Shown: piece after piece, positions 16,551 to 22,764 of the stretch
How positions within the stretch are numbered: the stretch's first letter is position 1
How the letters are laid out: each line of letters opens with the position of its first letter
From: an uncultured Bacteroidales bacterium
GTDB taxonomy: Bacteria; Bacteroidota; Bacteroidia; Bacteroidales; UBA3663
Reading direction: 5' to 3'
Length of the DNA stretch: 22,764 nt
Assembly: GCA_905236195.1 (NCBI GenBank)
Contig: CAJOOX010000163.1
Span: 1 to 22,764, forward strand
Position numbers and translations under genes: made by a program
The notes under the pieces: generated by a model
What the model saw: the letters and a program-made list of their open reading frames with translations, nothing else
Told to the model about the DNA's origin: nothing
Database searches by the model: none

Positions 16551-16824
16551 CTATCGGACTCCGATAGCGACGTGGAAATCATTTGGAGAGTCTATCGGAC
16601 TCCGATAGCGACGTGGAAATCATTTGGAGAGTCTATCGGACTCCGATAGCGGCGTGGAAAACTTTTGGAGAGTCTATCGGACTCCGATAGCGGCGTGGAA
16701 AACTTTTGGAGAGTCTATCGGACTCCGATAGCGACATGGAAAACTTTTGGAGAGTCTATCGGACTCCGATAGCGACATGGAAATCTTTTGGAGAGTCTAT
16801 CGGATTCGGATGGCTCTCTAAAAC
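16551..16824. repeat. Tandem array of six 41-bp units with an invariant 17-bp palindrome, plus a decayed seventh
   Basis: Units begin at 16551, 16592, 16633, 16674, 16715 and 16756, exactly 41 bp apart; a degenerate copy starts at 16797. Each full unit is a 17-bp interrupted palindrome, CTATCGGA-C-TCCGATAG, plus a 24-bp spacer. The palindrome is identical in all six units. Spacers differ at a few sites: units 1 and 2 are identical, units 3 and 4 are identical, and 5 and 6 differ from each other by one base. The period is not a multiple of three, so the array does not encode a repeat protein. It lies between two convergent transcription units. Confidence 0.97.
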
Positions 16825-16861
16825 AAAAAATCACCCCCGCATCCCGGAATGGGAGCGGGGG
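16824..16861 (-). terminator. Intrinsic terminator of the ferredoxin gene
   Basis: Read on the minus strand, a hairpin with 7 GC-rich pairs (CCCCCGC 16834-16840 with GCGGGGG 16855-16861), one bulged base, 4 more pairs and a 5-nt loop is followed by TGATTTTTTG, a good U-tract. It lies about 40 nt after the ferredoxin stop. Confidence 0.85.
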
Positions 16862-16900
16862 CTATTGTTTGACTTTCTAAGTCAGATCGATTGATGAGAT

Positions 16901-17071
16901 TTAAGCCTCAGTAATAGCCTCGTTGGGGCAGGCAGCCTCACAAGCGCCACAATCGATGCAAGCATCAGCGTTGATGGTGTAAACATCGCCCTCAGAGATA
17001 GCTTCAACGGGGCATTCACCGATACAAGAGCCGCAAGCTACACACTTGTCGGCAGCAATAACACGTGCCAT
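16901..17071 (-). CDS. Small 2x[4Fe-4S] bacterial-type ferredoxin
   Basis: This is a 56-residue electron carrier. It starts at ATG 17071-17069 with MARVIAADKCVACGSC and stops at TAA 16903-16901. Two complete CxxCxxCxxxCP motifs are present, with Cys10, 13, 16, 20 and Cys38, 41, 44, 48, so both cubane clusters can form. The length is that of clostridial-type ferredoxins, which serve low-potential reactions such as pyruvate:ferredoxin oxidoreductase in anaerobes; the partner is not encoded here. The gene stands alone, with its own promoter, structured leader and strong terminator, which suggests a short abundant mRNA. Confidence 0.97.
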   Translation of the reverse strand: MARVIAADKCVACGSCIGECPVEAISEGDVYTINADACIDCGACEAACPNEAITEA

Positions 17072-17122
17072 AGTTTAATAAAGTTTAGTTTAGAAGAAAA
17101 TAGTACTAATAATAAATAAGAA

Positions 17123-17169
17123 TTACGGCCCTCCTGTTGGACTCTTAAAAGTCCGGCACTGGGTCGTAA
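17123..17169 (-). promoter_or_regulatory. Stem-loop at the predicted 5' end of the ferredoxin mRNA
   Basis: On the minus strand TTACGACCC (17169-17161) pairs with GGGCCGTAA (17131-17123), with one mismatch. Within it GGACT (17154-17150) pairs with AGTCC (17143-17139) over a 6-nt loop. The predicted transcription start (about 17170) falls at the base of the outer stem. About 50 AU-rich unstructured nt follow before the ATG. This fits a 5' stabiliser, or possibly a regulatory leader; no known riboswitch is recognised. Confidence 0.5.
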
Positions 17170-17176
17170 TGCGATG

Positions 17177-17208
17177 CAAAGATAGGACAAAATCTCTAAA
17201 TATCCAAA
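17177..17208 (-). promoter_or_regulatory. Predicted promoter of the ferredoxin gene
   Basis: On the minus strand TTTG (17208-17205), a 20-nt spacer and TATCTTTG (17184-17177) give a full match to the Bacteroidetes consensus. The leader would be about 100 nt. Confidence 0.72.
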
Positions 17209-17279
17209 CAAATTCGAAAAAAAATGCGTTTATGCTCTCATTTTTTTGTATTTTGTGCGCTTTATTGCAAAATATTTGC

Positions 17280-17287
17280 TATATTTG
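17280..17287 (+). promoter_or_regulatory. Predicted -7 box of cstA
   Basis: TATATTTG fits TAnnTTTG and lies 59 nt before the cstA ATG. The best TTTG upstream (17252-17255) is 24 nt away, longer than usual, so the -33 element is uncertain. Confidence 0.45.
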
Positions 17288-17346
17288 CAGCGTTTTTAAT
17301 ACAAAAATACAAACAAAATAAATATTTTTTTCGATTTCAACAGATC

Positions 17347-18780
17347 ATGGTTAGCTTTTTAATAGCTTTAGCTGCTCTGATTTTGGGCTATTTGCTTTAC
17401 GGCAAGTTTATTGCCTCCATTATGAAGCCTGACCCGAATCGCCAGACTCCCTGTTTTACCCGTCAGGATGGTGTGGATTACATTCCCATGCCTACCTGGA
17501 AGGTATTTATGATTCAATTCCTGAACATCGCAGGTTTGGGTCCCATCTACGGCGCCATCATGGGTGCGCAGTTTGGCACGGCTTCCTACCTTTGGATTGT
17601 GCTGGGCACCATCTTTGCGGGTGCAGTGCATGACTACACGGCTGCGATGGTTTCCCTCCGTCACGACGGAGAGAGCCTTCCCGAAACAGTGGGCCGTTAT
17701 TTGGGAATCAACACCAAACGGGTGATGACGGCATTTACGGTGATTCTGCTGATTCTGGTGGGTGCTGTCTTTGTGAGTGGTCCGGCAAGTCTGCTGGCCC
17801 AGTTGACTCCAAGCTGGCTCAATGAGTATGTATGGATTGTCATCATTTTCCTTTATTATATAATAGCAACACTGATGCCGGTGGATAAGATTATCGGCAA
17901 GATTTATCCGGTATTCGCTTTCTGTCTGCTCTTTATGGCAGTGGGTCTGCTTTGCTATATCCTGGTGATGCAGCCCGACTTACGCGAAGTATGGCAGGAA
18001 CCTGTGTTCGGCGACAAATACAACGCCGACAAGATTTTCCCGATGATGTTTATCTCCATCGCATGCGGTGCCATTTCCGGCTTCCATGCCACACAATCGC
18101 CCATGATGGCACGGTGTTTGAAGGATGAACGCCTGGCACGTCCCTGTTTCTACGGAGCCATGGTGACGGAAGGTATTGTGGCCCTGATTTGGGCGGCTGC
18201 AGCCACCTGGTACTACCACCAGTATGGTACGGAAGGCGCGACGGGTGCATCGGTAGCCAACGCAGTCAGCCGTGAATGGCTGGGCACATTCGGGGCGATA
18301 TTGGCCATCATCGGCATTGCTGTGGCTCCCATTACCTCGGGCGACACGGCACTCCGTTCCTGCCGTATGGGTATCGCCGACTTCTTCCATATCGAGCAGA
18401 AATCCATAACGAAGCGTCTGATGATTTCCGTTCCGATTTTCCTCATGACAGCCGGTATCCTTGTTTGGAGTATCAGTAATCCCAAAGGCTTCCAAACCCT
18501 GTGGCGTTATTTCGGATGGAGCAACCAGGCCCTCTCCGTCTTTACGCTCTGGGCTGTTACTGCCTATCTGATGAAGAGCAGCAAGTGGATGTGGGTGACC
18601 TTCGTCCCGGCTATATGGATGACGTTCGTATGTACGACATATATCCTTGTTGCCCCCGAGGCATTGGAGTTGAATTATACACTGGGTGTATGCATCGGCG
18701 GCGCCGTTGCCCTGACGGCAGCCATTCTGGGATTGGTGCATTACAGCAAGGTCAGGCAACAAAAAGCCGTTAAGGAATAA
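17347..18780 (+). CDS. cstA: CstA-family carbon starvation transporter (peptide/pyruvate permease)
   Basis: CstA-family permeases of the inner membrane import peptides or pyruvate, often when carbon is short. The 477-residue protein matches the shorter form of the family and has about 12 hydrophobic segments. Family motifs include FLNIAGLGPIYGAIMGAQFG near the N terminus, FAGAVHDYTAAMVSLRHDG, and ACGAISGFHATQSPMMARC with FHATQS at 246-251. WRYFGWSNQALS lies near residue 385. The frame is open back to 17224, but the -7 box at 17280-17287 and the MVSFLIALAALILGY start of the first membrane segment favour ATG 17347. The substrate, pyruvate or peptides, is not decided by sequence. recG begins 5 nt after its stop. 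Confidence 0.93.
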   Translation: MVSFLIALAALILGYLLYGKFIASIMKPDPNRQTPCFTRQDGVDYIPMPTWKVFMIQFLNIAGLGPIYGAIMGAQFGTASYLWIVLGTIFAGAVHDYTAAMVSLRHDGESLPETVGRYLGINTKRVMTAFTVILLILVGAVFVSGPASLLAQLTPSWLNEYVWIVIIFLYYIIATLMPVDKIIGKIYPVFAFCLLFMAVGLLCYILVMQPDLREVWQEPVFGDKYNADKIFPMMFISIACGAISGFHATQSPMMARCLKDERLARPCFYGAMVTEGIVALIWAAAATWYYHQYGTEGATGASVANAVSREWLGTFGAILAIIGIAVAPITSGDTALRSCRMGIADFFHIEQKSITKRLMISVPIFLMTAGILVWSISNPKGFQTLWRYFGWSNQALSVFTLWAVTAYLMKSSKWMWVTFVPAIWMTFVCTTYILVAPEALELNYTLGVCIGGAVALTAAILGLVHYSKVRQQKAVKE

Positions 18781-18785
18781 CAGGT

Positions 18786-20873
18786 TTGGCTGATTTGCAA
18801 TATATTCCGGGAGTAGGCCCGCGTCGTGCGACTCTGCTCCGGCAAGAGCTTCACATCTCGACGATGGAGGAGCTCTTGACTTATTTCCCATACCGATATG
18901 TTGACCGCTCGCACATCTTCCGCATTGACGAGATTGACGGAGCCATGCCCTACATTCTCCTCCAGGGGCGGTTCTCCAATTTCCAGGAAGTGGGGAAGGG
19001 AACGCGAGGTCACAGAATCACCGCTTGGTTTTCGGACGAAACAGGCACGATTGAGTGTGTATGGTTCAAAGGATTGAAATATGTTGCAAATATCTCGACT
19101 GAAAAACAGTATATCATATTCGGTAAACCCCAGCCGTTCAACGGACGTCTGAACATCACACATCCCGATCTGGAATCTATCAAGAGCGGGGAAGAGACCG
19201 AGGACTACGAAGGCCTGATGCCGATGTACAACACGACAGAGGCAATGAAACGGGCGGGAATGACAACCAAGGCCATGGCGAAAATCATAGCCTCGGCGCT
19301 TGAGACCCACAAAGCACCCTTTGCCGAGACGCTGCCTGCCTATCTGTTGGAAAGCCTGCATCTGATGGACCGTAACCATGCCATCAGGGAGATGCACCGT
19401 CCCACCGAACCGGAACGACTGCGTCGTGCCCAGTACCGTTTCAAGTTCGAGGAACTGCTCTATCTGCAACTCTATTTAGTCCGCAATTTCAAGTTCAGAC
19501 AACAGTCCCTGCAGGGGTTCCCGTTCCCCACCATCGGCCGATTCTTCAACGACTATTATCATCTGTGTCTCAAGTTCGAACTGACAGGCGCCCAGAAACG
19601 GGTGCTACGTGAAATCCGGGCGGATGTAGGCTCGGGGAGACAGATGAACCGCCTGCTGCAGGGCGATGTCGGTTCCGGCAAAACACTTGTCGCACTCCTC
19701 ACCATGCTGATGGCGGTGGATAACGGCTTTCAGGCATGCTTGATGGCCCCCACCGAGATTCTGGCTACACAGCATTATGACAATCTTCACGATGACCTGA
19801 AACGGGTGGGAGTGAGTTGTGCTCTGCTGACGGGTTCGACGCGCAAGAAAGATCGTGAACTGATAGCCGAGGGGCTGGAAGACGGAACCCTGAAGGTGCT
19901 GATAGGCACACATGCGCTCATCGAACCCACAGTGAAATTCTGGAACCTCGGAATGGTCATCATCGACGAACAGCACCGTTTCGGGGTGAAACAGCGCTCC
20001 ATGCTCTGGGCCAAGAACAGCAGACCACCGCACGTGCTGGTGATGACGGCTACGCCGATTCCCAGAACTCTGGCAATGACCGTTTACGGAGATCTGGACG
20101 TTTCGGTGATAGATGAACTGCCGCCCGGACGCAAGCCGGTAGAGACGATTCACCGCTATGACAACCAAAGGGAAGGTCTGGTGAGGGGCATGCTGTCACA
20201 ACTGCGCGAAGGGCGTCAGGTCTATATCGTTTATCCGCTGATAGAGGAAAACGAGAAGATGGCGTACCGCAACGTGGAACAGGGATTCCTGGACACACAG
20301 CGTGCTTTCCCGGATTATCATGTGGTCATGGTGCACGGCAAGATGAAGGCCAAAGACAAAGAACAGGCCATGCAGCGGTTTGTGAAAGGGGAGGCCCGGA
20401 TCATGGTGGCCACTACCGTTATCGAGGTGGGCGTGAATGTACCCAATGCCTCTGTGATGGTGATAGAAAGTGCCGAGCGGTTCGGACTCTCCCAGCTGCA
20501 TCAGTTAAGAGGGCGTGTTGGCCGCGGTGCTGACCAGAGTTATTGCATCCTTGTCACCAAGCCGAACCTGGCAGAGGAGACCAGAAAACGCATCGAAATC
20601 ATGTGCCATACCACTGACGGATTTGAAATAGCGGAAGCCGACATGCAGATGCGTGGTCCGGGTGATATCGACGGAACCCAGCAGAGCGGACTGGTGTTGG
20701 ATCTCAAGGTAGCAAATATCGCCCGCGATGGCCAGATTCTGCAGAATTCACGTGATATTGCAAAGCAAATCATCGATAAGGACCCCATGCTCGAAGCCGG
20801 GGACAATGGTATCCTCAGGCGCAGGATGGATATCCTCTTCAGCCACAGTGTCGACTGGGGAAGAATCAGCTAG
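18786..20873 (+). CDS. recG: ATP-dependent DNA helicase RecG
   Basis: RecG reverses stalled replication forks and branch-migrates junctions. The 695-residue protein is full length. The N-terminal wedge/OB region starts with the helix-hairpin-like YIPGVGPRRATLL. The helicase core has Walker A GDVGSGKT (293-300), the Walker B variant DEQH (394-397), TATPIPRT (421-428) and QLRGRVGRG (573-581). The C-terminal MQMRGPGDIDGTQQSG region is characteristic of RecG. No ATG precedes the conserved region. An in-frame stop lies at 18771-18773, and the only usual codon at the expected place is the TTG at 18786; a second TTG at 18795 is possible. The 5-nt gap after cstA suggests co-transcription and perhaps translation by re-initiation. 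Confidence 0.95.
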   Translation: MADLQYIPGVGPRRATLLRQELHISTMEELLTYFPYRYVDRSHIFRIDEIDGAMPYILLQGRFSNFQEVGKGTRGHRITAWFSDETGTIECVWFKGLKYVANISTEKQYIIFGKPQPFNGRLNITHPDLESIKSGEETEDYEGLMPMYNTTEAMKRAGMTTKAMAKIIASALETHKAPFAETLPAYLLESLHLMDRNHAIREMHRPTEPERLRRAQYRFKFEELLYLQLYLVRNFKFRQQSLQGFPFPTIGRFFNDYYHLCLKFELTGAQKRVLREIRADVGSGRQMNRLLQGDVGSGKTLVALLTMLMAVDNGFQACLMAPTEILATQHYDNLHDDLKRVGVSCALLTGSTRKKDRELIAEGLEDGTLKVLIGTHALIEPTVKFWNLGMVIIDEQHRFGVKQRSMLWAKNSRPPHVLVMTATPIPRTLAMTVYGDLDVSVIDELPPGRKPVETIHRYDNQREGLVRGMLSQLREGRQVYIVYPLIEENEKMAYRNVEQGFLDTQRAFPDYHVVMVHGKMKAKDKEQAMQRFVKGEARIMVATTVIEVGVNVPNASVMVIESAERFGLSQLHQLRGRVGRGADQSYCILVTKPNLAEETRKRIEIMCHTTDGFEIAEADMQMRGPGDIDGTQQSGLVLDLKVANIARDGQILQNSRDIAKQIIDKDPMLEAGDNGILRRRMDILFSHSVDWGRIS

Positions 20874-20885
20874 GACCCTCTAAAT

Positions 20886-20900
20886 CCCCCTTAAAGGGGG
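20886..20900 (+). repeat. CCCCC-ttaaa-GGGGG stem-loop after recG
   Basis: This short perfect hairpin starts 13 nt after the recG stop, in a context (CTCTAAATCCCCCTTAAAGG) that is widespread between genes of Bacteroidetes. No U-tract follows. The rest of the 156-bp gap is AT-rich with loose repeats of the type ACTCTAAAC and no gene. Confidence 0.5.
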
Positions 20901-20987
20901 ACTTACTGAGCGGACACACAACCTTAAACATTGAACTCTAAACTTCAAAACTGACGCTAAACTCTACAAAACTCTCAACTCTAAACT

Positions 20988-21025
20988 AATCCTCCCCTGT
21001 CCTTCAAAGAGGGCAGGGGAGGATT
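20988..21025 (-). terminator. Long stem-loop just after the GH94 gene
   Basis: AATCCTCCCCTG (20988-20999) pairs perfectly with CAGGGGAGGATT (21014-21025). Inner pairs (CCTTC/GAGGG, one G-U) extend the stem. It begins 4 nt after the GH94 stop on the minus strand. A clean U-tract is missing on either strand, so it is a likely but not classical terminator. Confidence 0.55.
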
Positions 21026-21029
21026 TCTG

Positions 21030-22764
21030 TTACATCGTGACTTCCACGACGTGTTTGCCGGGAGCGTAGGGCACCACATTACCGGCAACGGGTTTGCCGT
21101 CGAGTGTGATGGCTTTGACACCGGACTGAGATCCGTCGGGGTTGTGAACGGTGATGTCGTAGTCTGCATCGCGGAACCGGCGGTGCACATTGTACTGACG
21201 GGCTGTAGCCGGCAGACAGGGATCAATCAGGATTCCGTCATAGGAAGGCTTGATGCCCAGAATGAACTGCGAAACGGTGTACCACATCCAGGCGGCCGTA
21301 CCGGTGAGCCAGGAGTTCTTACCTTCGCCGGGACGGAAGGCATCCTTGCCGGCAACCATCTGACAGTTGACATAAGGTTCGACCTTGTGGAGCTCGGCAT
21401 ATTTTTCTTCGACGTAGGAAGGAAGAATCTTCACGTAGTGATTCCATGCATCCTGTCCGCGACCGGCCAGCGTCTCACCGATGATGACCCATGGATTGTT
21501 GTGGCAGAAGATGCCGGCATTCTCTTTGTAGCCTTCGGGGTAGGATGATATCTCTCCCATCTCGACGTGATAGACAGTGTAGGCGGGATTGTTGAGCACG
21601 ATGCCGTGTTCGCATTCGAGGCGTTCCTTGACGCTGTCGAGGGCTTTATCGACCAACCCCTTGTCGGCTCCGATCTGGGCCATGGTGCACCAACCCTGGC
21701 TCTCGATGAAGATTTTGCCTTCTTCATTTTCGTCAGAACCGATTTTATTACCATAGAAATCGTAGGCGCGGAGATACCAGTTGCCGTCCCATCCGTATTT
21801 CTCGACGGCTTCAATCATGGCATTCACTTCCTTCTGAGCGCGGTCCGCTTCTTCGTTTTTGCCCAATTTGCGGCAAAGTTCGACGTAGTCCTTGCCTGTC
21901 ACGACGAAGAGTCCTGCAATCATGAGGGATTCGGCCTGGGAGCCCTCGCTCTTGTTCTCGGTGGTCTGGAAACTCTCGTTGGGGTCCCAGGAGAAACAGT
22001 TGAGGTTCAGGCAGTCGTTCCAGTCGGCACGCCCGATGAGGGGCAGCCGGTGGGGGCCGAGGTTCTTCACCACGTGGTCGAACGAAACCCTGAGGTGCTC
22101 AAAGAGCGTTACTTCAGAGCCTTCCTTATTGTCGAAAGGTACCATCTCGTCGAGGATGCCGAAATCGCCGGTTTCCTTGATGTAGGCTACGGTACCGAAA
22201 ATAAGCCAGCAAGGATCGTCATTGAACCCGCCGCCGATGTCATTATTGCCATGTTTGGTCAGGGGTTGGTACTGGTGGTAGCAGCCGCCGTCGGGGAACT
22301 GGGTCGAAGCGATGTCGATGATGCGCTGGCGTGCCCTTTCGGGAATCTGGTGAACAAAGCCGACAAGGTCCTGATTGGAATCACGGAAGCCCATTCCGCG
22401 TCCGATGCCGCTTTCGAAGAACGAAGCCGAGCGTGAGAAACAGAATGTGATCATGCACTGATACTGGTTCCAGATATTGACCATGCGGTCGAGTTTGTCG
22501 TTGCCGGTATTGACCGTGAAGATGTTCAGCAGACGGTCCCAATATGCATTCAGTTCGGCAAAGGCGCGGTCGACCTTTTCAGTGGTGTCGAATCGGGCAA
22601 TCATGGCCTTGGCCCGTGTCTTGTTGATGACCTGGGGTGCGGAGAACTTTTCTTCCTGCGGATTCTCGACATAGCCCAACAGGAAAATGAAGTCGCGGGA
22701 TTCGCCGGGCTGCAGTGTCACCTCGATATAGTGGGAGGCAATGGGGCTCCAACCGTGGGCATGA
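21030..22764 (-). CDS. GH94 cellobiose phosphorylase, C-terminal part (runs off the right edge)
   Basis: GH94 enzymes split beta-glucosidic sugars with phosphate; the closest match in motifs is cellobiose phosphorylase, which gives glucose 1-phosphate and glucose in the cytoplasm. The window holds 577 codons and the stop (TTA at 21030-21032). The frame continues to the edge with HGWSPIASHYIEVTLQPGES, so the GTG at 22721 is internal. The (alpha/alpha)6 barrel is recognised by GIGRGMGFRDSNQDLVGFVH, YHQYQPLTKHGNNDIGGGFN and GRADWNDCLNLNCFSWD; the Asp of ADWND (codon 22016-22014) corresponds to the GH94 general acid as I recall it. QGWCTMAQIG, TGTAAWMWYTVSQFILGIKP and a C-terminal beta domain follow. 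About 230 N-terminal residues are missing if the length is the usual 800 or so. Chitobiose or other disaccharide specificity is less likely. Confidence 0.9.
   Translation of the reverse strand, partial: HAHGWSPIASHYIEVTLQPGESRDFIFLLGYVENPQEEKFSAPQVINKTRAKAMIARFDTTEKVDRAFAELNAYWDRLLNIFTVNTGNDKLDRMVNIWNQYQCMITFCFSRSASFFESGIGRGMGFRDSNQDLVGFVHQIPERARQRIIDIASTQFPDGGCYHQYQPLTKHGNNDIGGGFNDDPCWLIFGTVAYIKETGDFGILDEMVPFDNKEGSEVTLFEHLRVSFDHVVKNLGPHRLPLIGRADWNDCLNLNCFSWDPNESFQTTENKSEGSQAESLMIAGLFVVTGKDYVELCRKLGKNEEADRAQKEVNAMIEAVEKYGWDGNWYLRAYDFYGNKIGSDENEEGKIFIESQGWCTMAQIGADKGLVDKALDSVKERLECEHGIVLNNPAYTVYHVEMGEISSYPEGYKENAGIFCHNNPWVIIGETLAGRGQDAWNHYVKILPSYVEEKYAELHKVEPYVNCQMVAGKDAFRPGEGKNSWLTGTAAWMWYTVSQFILGIKPSYDGILIDPCLPATARQYNVHRRFRDADYDITVHNPDGSQSGVKAITLDGKPVAGNVVPYAPGKHVVEVTM

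Noticed and set aside
16551..16824. CRISPR-like look of regularly spaced palindromic repeats
   Set aside because: The intervening 24-bp segments are near-identical copies rather than unique spacers, the whole 41-bp unit is tandemly repeated, and no cas gene is nearby.
16706..16894. 62-codon ORF across the repeat array
   Set aside because: It arises from the 41-bp repeats, which shift frame each unit, and then runs through the ferredoxin terminator; there is no coding character.
17224..17346. N-terminal extension of CstA by 41 residues
   Set aside because: It includes the predicted -7 box and AT-rich leader, and the usual first membrane helix begins at the later ATG.
17980..18891. 303-codon minus-strand ORF
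   Set aside because: It is antisense to cstA and the recG start, both of which are clear by family motifs.

Overview
The window looks like chromosome from a member of the Bacteroidales, most likely Prevotellaceae or a close relative. The gene families fit this: a lipoprotein-type Omp85 protein (TamL) beside TamB, a Rho factor with a long disordered N-terminal insertion, a one-chain PurL of about 1240 residues, and a Bacteroidetes-type AraC domain. At least seven genes have a TAnnTTTG -7 box upstream, four of them with a TTTG or TTG -33 element 19-21 bp away, which is the Bacteroidetes sigma factor pattern. Shine-Dalgarno sites are weak or absent. I see no phage, transposon, integrase, CRISPR array, tRNA or rRNA.

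Layout from left to right. (1) The first 261 codons of rho on the minus strand, with a 150-nt leader holding a run of nine C and two tiny overlapping ORFs. (2) A LysE-family exporter (minus) divergent from purL (plus). (3) A probable vitamin B6 operon (5750-8134, plus): a protein joining a shortened ThiD-like kinase domain to an AraC DNA-binding domain, followed by pdxS and pdxT, the two subunits of PLP synthase. (4) A SpoU/TrmH RNA methyltransferase (minus), divergent from a tamB-tamL-small membrane protein operon (9101-16459, plus). (5) A 440-bp intergenic block with a large stem-loop, six perfect-period 41-bp tandem repeats each carrying an invariant palindrome, and a strong terminator. (6) A 56-residue 2x[4Fe-4S] ferredoxin (minus) with a hairpin predicted at the very 5' end of its mRNA, divergent from a cstA-recG pair (plus). 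(7) Stem-loop spacer DNA and the C-terminal 577 codons of a GH94 cellobiose phosphorylase (minus).

Most of this is housekeeping: purine and PLP synthesis, outer-membrane assembly, DNA repair, RNA modification and transcription termination. The most interesting item is the kinase-AraC fusion. Its ThiD-like half keeps the vitamin-binding motifs but lacks about 60-70 residues of the nucleotide-binding region and the catalytic GTGC loop. It sits first in an operon with pdxST, so I propose it is a vitamer-sensing transcription factor built from a dead kinase. The 41-bp palindrome array is the most interesting non-coding structure.
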